DNA of 64,000 bases from Olavius algarvensis Delta 4 endosymbiont (GCA_905176665.1 CAJINA010000188.1:124001-188000); one strand, 5' to 3'; shown: positions 1 to 8,430, counted from the stretch's first letter. The notes: a model not told the origin generated them from the letters alone. Numbers and translations are program-made.

Positions 1-1531
1 CGAACAGATTATCCGCATCCGGAGCATAGACATGCGTAAAGAGCGCTTCCGTTGAGGGTGTTTCGTCTTCATTGGCAAAGGCGATGGCATGTTCGACTGC
101 TTGTCGGGCCTCGGTCTTTAACGCTGTAATAGCACTTTCGGCGACTGAACCATCGGCAATAATTTCCTTTTCCAGACGAGCAATGGGATCTTGTTCCCGG
201 TAAAGCTGTTTTTCTTCTTCGGTCCGGTAGGCCTCGGATTCGCCCTCCATATGGCCGTGCCAGCGGTACGTCATCAACTCGACAAAGCGGGGTTTGCCGT
301 CTGCACGGATAGCGCTTACCAGCTTCCCCACTTCGTTGAACACCCCATTGGCATCGTTGCCGTCAAGTTGGACAGACTTGATTCCGTAAGCCTTTGCCCT
401 TTCGGATGCGGCCGTCACGGCGCTGTGCCGTTCTATAGAGGTGAACTCGCCATACAAATTGTTTTCAACGACCACCAGAACCGGCAGATCGAACACGCCG
501 ATCATGTTCAAGGCTTCGTGGAACATCCCCTGGTTGACCGAGCCGTCCCCGGCAATCACGACGGACACCGCCTCGCTGCCGGTCATCTTGATGCTGAATC
601 CGGCCCCCATGGCCAGGAGGTAACCGGCCCCGACAATCCCGTTGGCCCCCAGGATGCCCCGCGTGCTGTCGGTTACATGCATCGACCCGCCCTTGCCTGC
701 ACACAAGCCGGTTTTGCGTCCGTAAATCTCGGCCATCATGCGGTCCAGGTCGGCCCCCTTGGCAATGATGTGCCCGTGGCCCCGGTGGGTGGTATTGAGA
801 TAATCGGTGTCCCTGAGATTGAGGCAAACCCCGGCGGCCACGGCTTCCTGGCCGATGGAAAGATGAATCGCCTCGGTGGGTAGGATACCCTCCTTGAATG
901 CACCGGCTAGATGAGTTTCGAACTCACGGATGGTCGTCATGACCCGCATCAAATCCAGGGGACCGACCTCCTGTGAAGCAACCGATGTATTTATCCCGGC
1001 CGGGATTGTCGAAACCGGATCGGGCTTAGGAAACGGGGGCAGCACACTTTCATCAAACGTCTTCGTGCGACGTCGGTTGAAGAAACTGAATTTCCGGCGC
1101 CGTTTTTTCTTTTTACCGCCTGACAGCAGGTCCTCCCGGCCGGCATCCTTGAGAACCTCGGGATAGAGTGCAAAGGCCGGTTTCAAAGCCGGGATCAGTT
1201 TCAGGGCTTTTTGGACAGATCCCTTGGGAATGATTTTCCGCCCGGCAATGGCCAGGGGCACATTGAGCGTTTCCATCCAGAATTTGTGGGCCGTATCCGA
1301 GGAAAGGATCATCTCAACGTCAGGCTCCACCGGCGGGTCGGGGTTCCAATAGAACCCCGGGGTCTCGGATTTGGTGTCAATGTACAGGGCGGTCGGATAA
1401 TCCGTGTAGCGAAACTTGGCGATCAGGGGTGCCCCGGATACAGCTTTAACGATAGCGGGTGTAGCAAAGATCCGGGTCCATAGTTCGGTAAGTATATTCT
1501 CAAGTTCGGATTGGTCTTTGAAGGCGGTCAT
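1..1531 (-). CDS. SCP2-like domain fused to thiamine-diphosphate dehydrogenase E1 alpha (partial, runs off the left edge)
   Basis: The frame is open from ATG at 1531 (AGGAGG seven bases upstream) to base 1. Residues 1 to about 120 look like a sterol-carrier-protein-2-like lipid-binding domain. A basic Lys/Arg-rich linker follows (about 145-165). From about residue 210 it is a pyruvate/acetoin-type E1 alpha: HRGHGH, then GDGSVNQGMFHEALNM and a VVENN end, the two parts of the thiamine-diphosphate motif. E1 decarboxylates a 2-oxoacid and acylates the lipoyl arm of E2. The reading frame does not stop where alpha subunits usually end, so an E1 beta domain may follow outside the window. Fusion to an SCP2-like domain is unusual. 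The substrate cannot be told from sequence. The SCP2 assignment is by fold pattern and less certain than the E1 part. Confidence 0.8.
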   Translation of the reverse strand, partial: MTAFKDQSELENILTELWTRIFATPAIVKAVSGAPLIAKFRYTDYPTALYIDTKSETPGFYWNPDPPVEPDVEMILSSDTAHKFWMETLNVPLAIAGRKIIPKGSVQKALKLIPALKPAFALYPEVLKDAGREDLLSGGKKKKRRRKFSFFNRRRTKTFDESVLPPFPKPDPVSTIPAGINTSVASQEVGPLDLMRVMTTIREFETHLAGAFKEGILPTEAIHLSIGQEAVAAGVCLNLRDTDYLNTTHRGHGHIIAKGADLDRMMAEIYGRKTGLCAGKGGSMHVTDSTRGILGANGIVGAGYLLAMGAGFSIKMTGSEAVSVVIAGDGSVNQGMFHEALNMIGVFDLPVLVVVENNLYGEFTSIERHSAVTAASERAKAYGIKSVQLDGNDANGVFNEVGKLVSAIRADGKPRFVELMTYRWHGHMEGESEAYRTEEEKQLYREQDPIARLEKEIIADGSVAESAITALKTEARQAVEHAIAFANEDETPSTEALFTHVYAPDADNLF

Positions 1532-1552
1532 TGATTTCCTCCTTTGAAAAGT

Positions 1553-1697
1553 TAGAAGCTATTCCAAAAAGTCTTTTGGCCCAATCTCGACGTTGGGCGC
1601 GAGTCTCCAATCCTCGAAACACTGCGTGTATTCCTCCGGTTGGAAACTCGCGTCCGCCTTGATCTTGAACCAAAATCCGTTCTTGGAATAGCTTCTA
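1553..1697 (-). repeat. 146-bp palindromic element, copy 1 (reverse orientation)
   Basis: It starts TAGAAGCTATTCC and ends GGAATAGCTTCTA, so its outer ends are inverted copies flanked by TA. The core holds the family marks TTTTGGCCCAATCTC, GTTGGGCGCGAG, CCTCGAAA and ATTCCTCCGG. It lies between the ribosome binding site of the E1 gene (20 bases away) and the promoter of the Mth938-like gene. It is the one full copy not touching a gene's 3' end. Confidence 0.85.
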
Positions 1698-1908
1698 AAC
1701 AACTATGGTAGTTTCATTTCTTAATTAAACCAGTTAGAACGTAAAAACGGTCGAAAACTACAACATGCCGGTAAACGGCATTGCCTGAGTGGATGGCATC
1801 ATGAGGATAGATTCAAGCATTTATCGCATAGCCAAATCATCCTAAGCATCTTCCTGTGATTTTCCAAGTGAAATTTCAACCTTAAGGATTCTGCAACTTC
1901 TAAGGTAC
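1698..1908. other. noncoding spacer
   Basis: This is AT-rich sequence upstream of the Mth938-like gene promoter. No ORF, hairpin with U-run or repeat family member was recognised. Confidence 0.4.
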
Positions 1909-1937
1909 TTGCATATGGAATATGGCGTCCATATAAT
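1909..1937 (+). promoter_or_regulatory. sigma-70-type promoter for the Mth938-like gene
   Basis: TTGCAT at 1909-1914 and TATAAT at 1932-1937 are separated by 17 bases. Transcription would start near 1944, about 54 bases before the ATG at 1998. Confidence 0.6.
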
Positions 1938-1997
1938 AATTCAAGACCCACCAAAACCATTGGTCATGTTGGCAACCTTTTCTGGGGGGACCAGGTG

Positions 1998-2342
1998 ATG
2001 GAAATCGAATCTTACAACTTTGGCAATATCGTGATAGACGGCCAGCGCTACACATCTGATTTGATTATCTATCCGGATGGAAAAATAGTGGACGGGTGGT
2101 GGCGGCAGAGCGGGCACGTCATGACGAAAGCCGACATAGAAGCCTTGATCGCCTCTAAGCCCGAGGTAATCGTGGTTAGCACCGGGGCCAGTGGCCAGCT
2201 AAAACCGGAACGCGGGATCGAGAAAGTCCTGAACAAGAAGGGCATCAAAATGGTCGCTGCACCAAGCAGCCAGGCGTTAAATCATTTTAATGAACTCAGT
2301 TCATCCAAAAGAGTAGGCGCCTGTTTTCACCTTACCTGTTAG
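1998..2342 (+). CDS. Mth938-like (DUF498/NDUFAF3 family) protein
   Basis: This 114-residue soluble protein begins MEIESYNFGNIVIDG and has the family's core: YTSDLIIYPDGKIVDGWWR, a helix TKADIEALIASKPEVIVVSTGASG, then VAAPSSQALNHFNEL. The family is widespread; the mitochondrial relative NDUFAF3 helps assemble complex I, but bacterial members have no proven role. ATG 1998 is chosen because GGGGGG ends 8 bases upstream; GTG at 1995 is possible. The last residues (KRVGACFHLTC) and the TAG stop abut repeat copy 2: TAG at 2340-2342 is the first three bases of that element. Monocistronic, with its own promoter. Confidence 0.75.
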   Translation: MEIESYNFGNIVIDGQRYTSDLIIYPDGKIVDGWWRQSGHVMTKADIEALIASKPEVIVVSTGASGQLKPERGIEKVLNKKGIKMVAAPSSQALNHFNELSSSKRVGACFHLTC

Positions 2343-2484
2343 AGGCTATCTCAGACACGTCCTTTGGCCCAATCTCTGCGTTGGGCGAGAATATCAAATC
2401 CTCGAAATACTTCAGTATTCCTCCGGTTTCATATCCACGGCCGCCTTGACCTTAAACCAAAATACGTATCTGAAATAGCTTCTA
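2340..2484 (-). repeat. 146-bp palindromic element, copy 2 (on the stop codon of the Mth938-like gene)
   Basis: Ends TAGAGGCTATCTCAGA / TCTGAAATAGCTTCTA with the family core in reverse orientation (TTTGGCCCAATCTC, CGTTGGGCGAG, TTCCTCCGG, GGCCGCCTTGACC). Its first TAG is the stop codon of the upstream gene. Confidence 0.85.
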
Positions 2485-2627
2485 AGTTTCCTGAAAATGT
2501 CGATGAGGCTTGATCCTTATTGATTTGATTTAATCCCTTTGGGACGCGCCGAGCATCGCAGGAAAGGGCGAGAAAGCGAAGTGCGTGTCTGAGCGGAGCG
2601 AGTTGTGCTGAGTGCGCCCTTTCCGAG

Positions 2628-2654
2628 AAGCACAGGGGAGCCCGCAGGGCCGCG
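2628..2654. repeat. 27-bp fragment of another dispersed repeat
   Basis: AAGCACAGGGGAGCCCGCAG and the following GGCCGCG match, with two mismatches, the reverse complement of 20702-20728. The surrounding stretch 2517-2674 is GC-rich, has no believable ORF, and looks like repeat debris. Confidence 0.5.
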
Positions 2655-2674
2655 TACCACGGGCGTTTTCTTTT

Positions 2675-2712
2675 GGTTCGTTTTCTTTCACGCGAAAGAA
2701 AATGAACGAACC
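2675..2712 (-). repeat. hairpin downstream of the glycosyltransferase
   Basis: GGTTCGTTTTCTTTC (2675-2689) pairs across ACGC with GAAAGAAAATGAACGAACC (2694-2712), with one four-base bulge. It lies 55 bases past the TGA of the minus-strand glycosyltransferase. No U-run follows, so a terminator role is uncertain. Confidence 0.45.
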
Positions 2713-2766
2713 ACTTTAATAGGAAAATTCAGAAAAATCGGGTAACTTTGAATGGAGTTGAATTGC

Positions 2767-3986
2767 TCAGGCAATGCAACGGTCATAAACTTTTTCCACT
2801 TTTTCAAACACCCCTTTCCACGTAAAAGCTTCCAGCAGCGGCCGCACAGGTTCCAGATCAGGCTCCGGAATCGCGGCAGCTCTTTTAATCTGTGCCTCCA
2901 GAGCCCTTTGCAGGTTCTGCTCAAACAAAGCTTCATCCTCAGCCAGCGGAGAATCAACCTTTTCCAGGCGTGGCAGATCCACCCGTTCAACCCATTCATG
3001 TGAAACCCCGCCCAGCAGCTCCTGCACGCCGGGAAGATCGGTGGCTCCAGTCGGCATCCGCAGGCCAGCGCCTCGAGCAGCACCAAAGGCAGACCCTCGT
3101 ACAAGGACGGCAGTACGAAAACGTGTGCCTGCTTGATAATATCGGCCAGCGCTGCCTGGGGCATGGGGTCGTGCATTGTTATCTTTTCATTGCCTAGCAG
3201 CGCTGCCAACTCGAGGCACTCAGCTTTCTCTGGTCCGCTGCCGCCACCCACAAGGTGCAAATGCCAGTCTTCATTTTGAATGCCATCCAGCGCCTTTAAA
3301 AACCAGGGAACGCCCTTGGCCCGGCTTAATTTGCCGGCATAAGCGAGGGTGACCGGCGCCTTTGATTTAGTGGCCGGGGTAAACAATGCCTCATTATAGC
3401 CGGCACCCACAATGCGAACCTTATCAGGATCTACCTCGTAGAGCTTATCGATCTGGTCTTTTTGCTCACTGCTCAAAGCGAGGATGGCATCGAGGGCGGC
3501 ACATGGCCGCTGAACCCGTTCGGCCAGGTGTGGACAATTCTGGAACTGCCGCAAATCGGATCCGTGGCACATCGATACCATGGGAATCTCAGGACAAAGC
3601 CGCCGCACCAGAGCCGCCACCAGCCACAAATGGTTACAGTGGATGATATCCGGCCGAAATTCCGGCACCACCTCTGACAACACCTCCTCGAAAGCCCGCT
3701 CGTATGAAGCGATCATCTGGGCATCCATATCGCAAAATCGGGTCGAATCGTACGGCATCACGTCACTCATGCCCACAACCTTGAAAGGCGGGCTTTCCGT
3801 CTGAAACCGCACAAACCGGTATTGCGCATCAGACAGCAATTCCGGGTCCGGCGGCTGGTCGTCGGGAATCCCGGCCACGAGAAAATTCGAGTACCCCTTC
3901 CGGGCCGCCTCGCGCAGCATCGCCTGGATAAATATCCCGCTGCCGGTAGCTTCCGGCCGTTGACTGAGAACATGTAAAATTTTCAT
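2767..3986 (-). pseudogene. glycosyltransferase family 4 (GT-B), frameshifted near 3050
   Basis: The N-terminal part (MKILHVLSQRPEATGSGIFIQ...) and the Rossmann-like C-terminal part (YAGKLSRAKGVPWFLKAL; then VLPSLYEGLPLVLLEALACG, the E-x7-E donor-sugar motif) are typical of nucleotide-sugar glycosyltransferases of about 400 residues. After EALACGCRL the frame becomes nonsense. The proper continuation, ATDLPGVQELLGG, is in another frame that ends with TGA at 2767. One missing base around 3046-3052 explains it. Joined length is about 406 codons, normal for the family. It is either a recent inactivation or a one-base sequence error. No RBS stands out before ATG 3986. The acceptor is unknown, and no capsule or O-antigen cluster surrounds it. 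Confidence 0.8.
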
Positions 3987-4058
3987 AAGTTTTTATCGTG
4001 TCGGTTTAAAGCTTGGCTTTATGATAGAATTTTAGAGTTCGCTTTTCAAATTCTTCCT

Positions 4059-4102
4059 GAAGCCTTCTTAAAACTGAATTTTGGTTCAAGGTCAAGGCGG
4101 CC
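4059..4102 (+). repeat. 146-bp palindromic element, left-end fragment (copy 3)
   Basis: GAAGCCTTCTTAAAA followed by ATTTTGGTTCAAGGTCAAG and GCGGCC matches the first 44 bases of the family, then homology stops. A different palindromic element begins 18 bases later. Confidence 0.7.
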
Positions 4103-4120
4103 AATGATCTTTAAATTACC

Positions 4121-4267
4121 CAGTGTCCGTCCACAAGCGGCAGGTTTTGTTTCAGAGCAAGGCCTGAGCACTTTTAAAACCGCAGGCATAGTGCACCTAT
4201 GTCGAGGATTTGAAAAGTGTGAAAACGCAGTTCTGGAGCAAAAGATGTCGTTTGTGGGCGGACACTA
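4121..4267. repeat. second palindromic element family, about 147 bp, supplying the eamA stop codon
   Basis: Terminal inverted repeats are AGTGTCCGTCCACAAGCG (from 4122) and, read on the other strand, AGTGTCCGCCCACAAACG ending at 4266, two mismatches in 18. Internal arms also pair. The right end reads CTA on the plus strand, which is the TAG stop of the minus-strand EamA gene. The sequence is unrelated to the 146-bp family but has the same size and the same placement. Only one copy is in the window. Confidence 0.7.
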
Positions 4268-5200
4268 GATGTTGCGACTGATTTGGACAGCCGGTATCAC
4301 CTTCCTACGCCGGAAATTGACCACCACGATACCGGTCCCGATAAGCACCATGGCAACCAGGATATTCCCGGTCAGCGGCTCACCAAGAATCAACCCTCCC
4401 AGCAATACTCCCGATATCGGCATGATGAACGTAAACGATTGCGTGGTGACCGCCCCGTAGATTTTCAAGAAGAAACTCCAGGCCACAAACCCAAAGGCAG
4501 CGGTTACGAATGACTGGTAGAAAAGCGCCACGGCCACGGCAGGAGTAATATCCCCAACCGGCACCGGGTCCCATAACGCGCCGGCCAACAGGAAAAAGGG
4601 CGCCGAAAAAACCATGGGGTAAAGAACCACGTGAAATGCCCGGAAACCGGAGATGATGCGCTTGACATAGACGGTATTGGTGCCCCACATAACTGTAGCG
4701 GCAAAGATAATCGCATCCCCGGTCCGCAAACCGGCAGCCATATCGCTGTTGTCCAGCAGCACACAGAGCACACCGGAAAACCCGAGGACCAATCCAGCCA
4801 CCTTCTTCTTCGTTATGGGATCCCCGGCAATAAAAAAGTGCGCCAGGATAAGCACGACGAACGGCTGGAAATTGACAATCAGGATCCCCCGGGAAGCGTA
4901 CGTTAATGACAGGCCATGGTAAAACAGGGACAACTGCACCAGGAAGATGGCAGAGAGTATCCCCAGGTGCAGCCATTGGCGGCCGCTTACCCGGAACGGT
5001 CGCCGGGTAGCCCGAGCCCAGACGGCAATCACCACGGCTGCAATAGAAAACCGGACTCCGGCAACCGTAAAGGGCCCGAAACCGGCAAGGCTAGTTTTGA
5101 TGGCCACTGAGTTCGCCCCGAAAAGGAAACAGAGACCGGCCATGGCAAGAACCGCGGTGATGCCCGGTTCCCGGATTTTTTTAAACTGGTTATCGTTCAA
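4265..5200 (-). CDS. EamA/DMT-family inner-membrane transporter
   Basis: A protein of about 311 residues made of ten hydrophobic segments in two five-segment halves, the duplicated EamA (drug/metabolite transporter) layout. The first half contains FLFGANSVAIKTSL and GLSLTYASRGILIVNFQPFVVLILAHFF; the second ends PISGVLLGGLILGEPLTGN. Such proteins export amino acids, metabolites or drugs; the substrate cannot be read from sequence. TTG at 5200 is preferred because AGGAG lies 8 bases upstream; GTG at 5227 is the longer alternative without an RBS. The stop codon is donated by the palindromic element at 4121-4267, so the last residues (about QISRNI) may differ from the ancestral tail. Confidence 0.8.
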   Translation of the reverse strand: MNDNQFKKIREPGITAVLAMAGLCFLFGANSVAIKTSLAGFGPFTVAGVRFSIAAVVIAVWARATRRPFRVSGRQWLHLGILSAIFLVQLSLFYHGLSLTYASRGILIVNFQPFVVLILAHFFIAGDPITKKKVAGLVLGFSGVLCVLLDNSDMAAGLRTGDAIIFAATVMWGTNTVYVKRIISGFRAFHVVLYPMVFSAPFFLLAGALWDPVPVGDITPAVAVALFYQSFVTAAFGFVAWSFFLKIYGAVTTQSFTFIMPISGVLLGGLILGEPLTGNILVAMVLIGTGIVVVNFRRRKVIPAVQISRNI

Positions 5201-5252
5201 AGGCGTGTTCTCCTGACTGCGAAGCACAGCAGGGTGATCCAGGTAATCTTTA

Positions 5253-5750
5253 TTAAAGCGCTAACAGGAATTTCAGAAAATCAGCTGCATCCATGGCCAC
5301 CCGGTGGATGCCGGCCCGCCGGGCTAGCTCCGGGTCGGCTTTGAACACCGGACCGCCGGCCACGATTTGGGTCGCCTCCGGAATGTTGCCTGCAATAAAA
5401 GCCAGATCCTCTTCGGTATCGAATTGCAGAACGGTCAGACCCAGAAGCTTCGGCTCTAAATCCCGGCAGGCAGACACGATGGCATCGGGGGCCTGCAGCA
5501 GCCCCAGGTGGTTTACCTGAATCCCGGCAACCTCGGCGTATTGGTGGATGAGATCAAGACCGTGCCCCATGGCATCATCCAGGGTGGCGGTTACCATCAG
5601 GGGCGGTTCCTGCCAGAGACCTTCCTCGCCATGCTCTGCTTTCCATAGCCGGATGTCTGCCACCGCGTCTGCAAGCTCCGTCCTGGCCGGCCGGCCTTTG
5701 GCCTTCAAATCGGCAACCAGTTGCTCCAATCTATACCTGAGCAATTCCAT
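5253..5750 (-). CDS. cobalamin-binding-fold protein, degenerate
   Basis: 165 residues. An N-terminal helical part (1-48) is followed by a flavodoxin-like domain resembling the B12-binding domain of corrinoid proteins: MVTATLDDAMGHGLDLIH, then GIQVNHLGLLQAPDAIVSACRDLEPKLLGLTVLQ, then IVAGGPVF. Functional B12 domains carry DxHxxG with a cobalt-ligating His. Here the equivalent stretch is DDAMGHG, so the canonical His position is not conserved and base-off cobalamin binding is doubtful. It starts 7 bases after the beta-CASP RNase gene, so the two are probably co-transcribed. Function unknown; it could be a light, redox or metabolite sensor relic. Confidence 0.6.
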   Translation of the reverse strand: MELLRYRLEQLVADLKAKGRPARTELADAVADIRLWKAEHGEEGLWQEPPLMVTATLDDAMGHGLDLIHQYAEVAGIQVNHLGLLQAPDAIVSACRDLEPKLLGLTVLQFDTEEDLAFIAGNIPEATQIVAGGPVFKADPELARRAGIHRVAMDAADFLKFLLAL

Positions 5751-5757
5751 GGACTCT

Positions 5758-7320
5758 CTATATAGGAACAGTTTCGCCCACCGTCGGTACGAAGGCGTTG
5801 TACCTTTCGCTGTTCAGGTGCTCGGCAAAAGCGAGGGACTGACCCTCTTCCCCATGGACCACGGCAATCTTTTTGACGGAAAGGCCCGACTCCTTCAAAA
5901 AGCGGGTCATCTCATCCCGATCGCCGTGCGCGGAAAAACCGCCGATTTTAACCACACGGGCGGCCAAAGGATATTCCTTGTTGAGAAATTTCACCAGCGG
6001 GGGATGGCCGCTGCGGCCGGACTGTTCATACTCGGTGCCGAGTTCGAGGATGCGGCGCCCCAGGGTGTGCTGGGCCATGTAGCCGACCACCAGGATGGTG
6101 TGCTTGGGGTTGTGAATCTTGTGCCGCAGGTGGTGCAGCACCCGCCCGGCCTCGCACATACCCGAAGCGGAAATGACGATGTGGGGGGTTTCGTCGCGGT
6201 TAAGGGCCATGGACTCTTCCACGGAACCGACAAAATTCATCTGACTGAAGGTAAACGGATTCTGGCCCTTTTCAAGAAACGTCTCATGGGTTTCGTCATC
6301 ATAGACTTCGGGATGCTCGCCGAAGACTTTGGTAATATTGGTAGCCAACGGGCTGTCCACATACACCGGCACCGGCTGGACCGCGCCCTCGTTGTAGAGT
6401 TCGTGAAGGACATACAGCAACTCCTGCGTCCGCCCGTATGCAAATGAAGGTATGATAACCGCTCCGCCCCTTTCGAAGGTCTCCGTGAGGACTTCTTGCA
6501 AGCGGGGTTTCAGATCCACGACCGCATCGTGAAACCGATTGCCATAGGTGCTTTCCATGAGCAGCAGGTCTACCTCTTCACCGTTGAAGTTTTTCGAAGG
6601 GTCGCGCAAAATTGGTTTGTCGTAGCGACCGATATCGCCGGTGTAACAGATCGTTTTGGACTGGCCATTGTCCTGAAACTTGACCATCGCGACAGAGGAT
6701 CCCAGGATGTGACCGGCCTCATAAAGTCTACAAGTCGCTGCATCCCCCAGGGAAATTTCGTGTCGGTAGGGGTAGCCCTCGATAAATTCCAACGCGTCCT
6801 CGGCATCCACCTTGGTATAAAGCGGCTCAATGCCGTCGATGTTCATCTTCTTCACCAATCGGGCCACCCGGTCGAAATCGATCCGGTGTCCCTTGCGCTT
6901 GAGCTCTTTCAGTATCTTCTTGTTGGCCTTGCGAGAACCACCCTGGTTGCTATTTTGGGAGAGTGCATTGCGCACCAGTTTGTAATTCAGATACAGCGCA
7001 TCGGATTCCTGGATATGGGCCGAATCCATCAACAGGTAGCGGCAGGCATCGGCTGTCGCCCGGGTACAGAGGATGCGCCCGTTGAAATTCTGAGATGTCA
7101 GCAGCGGCAGGCGGCCGGAATGGTCAATATGGGCATGGGAAAGGATCACCGTTGATATCTGGGTCGGATCGAACGGCATGTGCCGGTTTTTTTCGGCGGC
7201 CTCTTTCCGGCGGCCCTGGTACATGCCGCAATCGAAAAGAATCTTCTGCTCCCCGGTGGAAAGCATGTGCATGGAACCGGTAACCTCGCGCACCGCACCA
7301 TAAAACGTCATGTCAGCCAT
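5758..7320 (-). CDS. metallo-beta-lactamase/beta-CASP ribonuclease (CPSF-like)
   Basis: 520 residues from ATG 7320 (AAGGAG 7 bases upstream; the frame opens earlier at TTG 7338). HAHIDHSGRLP near residue 65 is the metallo-beta-lactamase zinc motif, and YEAGHILGSS and YTGDIGRYD give further metal ligands. The beta-CASP insert starts at LLMESTYGNRFH, with IPSFAYGRTQELLYVL, VISASGMCEAGRV and the late GGFSAHGD. Family members cleave RNA (Ysh1/CPSF73, archaeal aCPSF) and act in RNA processing and decay. A Lys/Arg-rich insert near residues 125-150 (KANKKILKELKRKGH) may bind RNA. It heads a two-gene unit with the cobalamin-fold gene. Confidence 0.85.
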   Translation of the reverse strand: MADMTFYGAVREVTGSMHMLSTGEQKILFDCGMYQGRRKEAAEKNRHMPFDPTQISTVILSHAHIDHSGRLPLLTSQNFNGRILCTRATADACRYLLMDSAHIQESDALYLNYKLVRNALSQNSNQGGSRKANKKILKELKRKGHRIDFDRVARLVKKMNIDGIEPLYTKVDAEDALEFIEGYPYRHEISLGDAATCRLYEAGHILGSSVAMVKFQDNGQSKTICYTGDIGRYDKPILRDPSKNFNGEEVDLLLMESTYGNRFHDAVVDLKPRLQEVLTETFERGGAVIIPSFAYGRTQELLYVLHELYNEGAVQPVPVYVDSPLATNITKVFGEHPEVYDDETHETFLEKGQNPFTFSQMNFVGSVEESMALNRDETPHIVISASGMCEAGRVLHHLRHKIHNPKHTILVVGYMAQHTLGRRILELGTEYEQSGRSGHPPLVKFLNKEYPLAARVVKIGGFSAHGDRDEMTRFLKESGLSVKKIAVVHGEEGQSLAFAEHLNSERYNAFVPTVGETVPI

Positions 7321-7568
7321 AGATTCGCTCCTTATCAATTGATATCCGCTCCAGCGCAGAATATGCAGCCGACCTTAAGAGAAAGGAGGCTCCGGTGTCA
7401 AGATCATTAGCGGCATGCTGTAAGTTACCCGATATCTGCCGATAGTCATGTACACACGGATAAGATGGTGAGGACCGCCGTCTCACATAAATTGGCCAGC
7501 ATGTCCCCTCTATTGGGTACTTAGGTCAGAAAATTGTTATTATGTGTAACAATCTGTAACAATTTTTC
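7321..7568. other. divergent intergenic region
   Basis: This lies between the minus-strand RNase gene and the plus-strand tetR unit. TGTAACAATC directly repeats as TGTAACAATT near 7545-7564. No gene was recognised. Confidence 0.4.
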
Positions 7569-7584
7569 CCGACCCGCGGGTCGG
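7569..7584. promoter_or_regulatory. 16-bp perfect palindrome, candidate TetR operator
   Basis: CCGACCCGCGGGTCGG is its own reverse complement. It lies 79 bases upstream of the -35 box of the tetR-efflux unit. TetR-family repressors bind palindromes of about this length near their own promoter, so autoregulation is a reasonable guess. Confidence 0.45.
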
Positions 7585-7662
7585 ACCACTGTAACCACCC
7601 GTCACTGTTTACCATTTTAAACTACCGCTTTTTCAGTGTTTTTTAAAATATATTGATAGGGC

Positions 7663-7691
7663 TTGACAAAGCCTTAAACCGCCATTATTTT
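7663..7691 (+). promoter_or_regulatory. sigma-70-type promoter of the tetR-RND operon
   Basis: TTGACA (7663-7668), 17 bases, TATTTT (7686-7691). Predicted start is near 7698, giving a 5' leader of about 58 bases to ATG 7756. Confidence 0.6.
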
Positions 7692-7755
7692 CGACTCGCC
7701 GTTCGGGGAACACTATCCGGCGGCACGAACCCTTATTAACCCGGAGAAAAACGTA

Positions 7756-8430
7756 ATGCCGGACAAGAAAACCATGCGTGCTAATGAGATTGCCCAAGCC
7801 GCCCTGGCCGTCTTTTCGACCAACGGCTATGCCCTGGCGAGCATCGAACAGATCGCCCAGGAAGCGGGCATCGGGAAGAGCACAGTATACGAATATTACA
7901 AAACCAAGGAAGATCTGTTCCTGGCCGCCATTATGGAAGGCGCGGAAGAATGGACCAACGATCTCAAAGCCATCGGTAAGGACACGAGTGATCCGATTAA
8001 GCGGCTGGCCCTCATCGCCGAGATGTACCTGGAAAGCTGCCAGGAAGACCAGAAGGGGACCCGCATGTTCCTGGAGGTCATTGCCCAGACCTGTTTGCAG
8101 GGCGGCATCTTTTTCGACCGCCCCCACCTGATTCGCGAACTGCACCAGCGTATTGTCCGCGTCATGGTGGATTATTTACTGGACGGCGTGTCCCGTGGGC
8201 AGCTCAAGCCGGACATCGCCCGCAATGCCGAAAAAATCTGCATCAACTTCATGGCCTTTCTCGACGGCATCCTCATGCACGGCCTGATTGAAGTCGGCTA
8301 CATCAATGTCAGGGAACAGATTGCCCTGTTCCTGGAAAATATGATCCCGCTGCTGATCGATGACGCGGATAACAGTCAAAACGGAATTGAACACCATGGC
8401 AGAACAACACAGCGACTCAAAACCGGTTAA
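7756..8430 (+). CDS. TetR/AcrR-family transcriptional regulator
   Basis: 224 residues. The N-terminal helix-turn-helix is clear: IAQAALAVFSTNGYALASIEQIAQEAGIGKSTVYEYYKTKEDLF (about 12-55), the most conserved TetR segment. The remaining helices form the ligand-binding and dimer domain. It overlaps the start of the adaptor gene by about 35 bases and shares its promoter, so it most likely represses its own efflux operon and is released by a pump substrate. The inducer cannot be inferred. The start has CGGAG about 11 bases upstream. Confidence 0.85.
   Translation: MPDKKTMRANEIAQAALAVFSTNGYALASIEQIAQEAGIGKSTVYEYYKTKEDLFLAAIMEGAEEWTNDLKAIGKDTSDPIKRLALIAEMYLESCQEDQKGTRMFLEVIAQTCLQGGIFFDRPHLIRELHQRIVRVMVDYLLDGVSRGQLKPDIARNAEKICINFMAFLDGILMHGLIEVGYINVREQIALFLENMIPLLIDDADNSQNGIEHHGRTTQRLKTG

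Noticed and set aside
191..883. 230-residue plus-strand ORF at the left edge
   Set aside because: It is antisense to the E1-alpha gene, whose minus-strand frame carries clear thiamine-diphosphate motifs.
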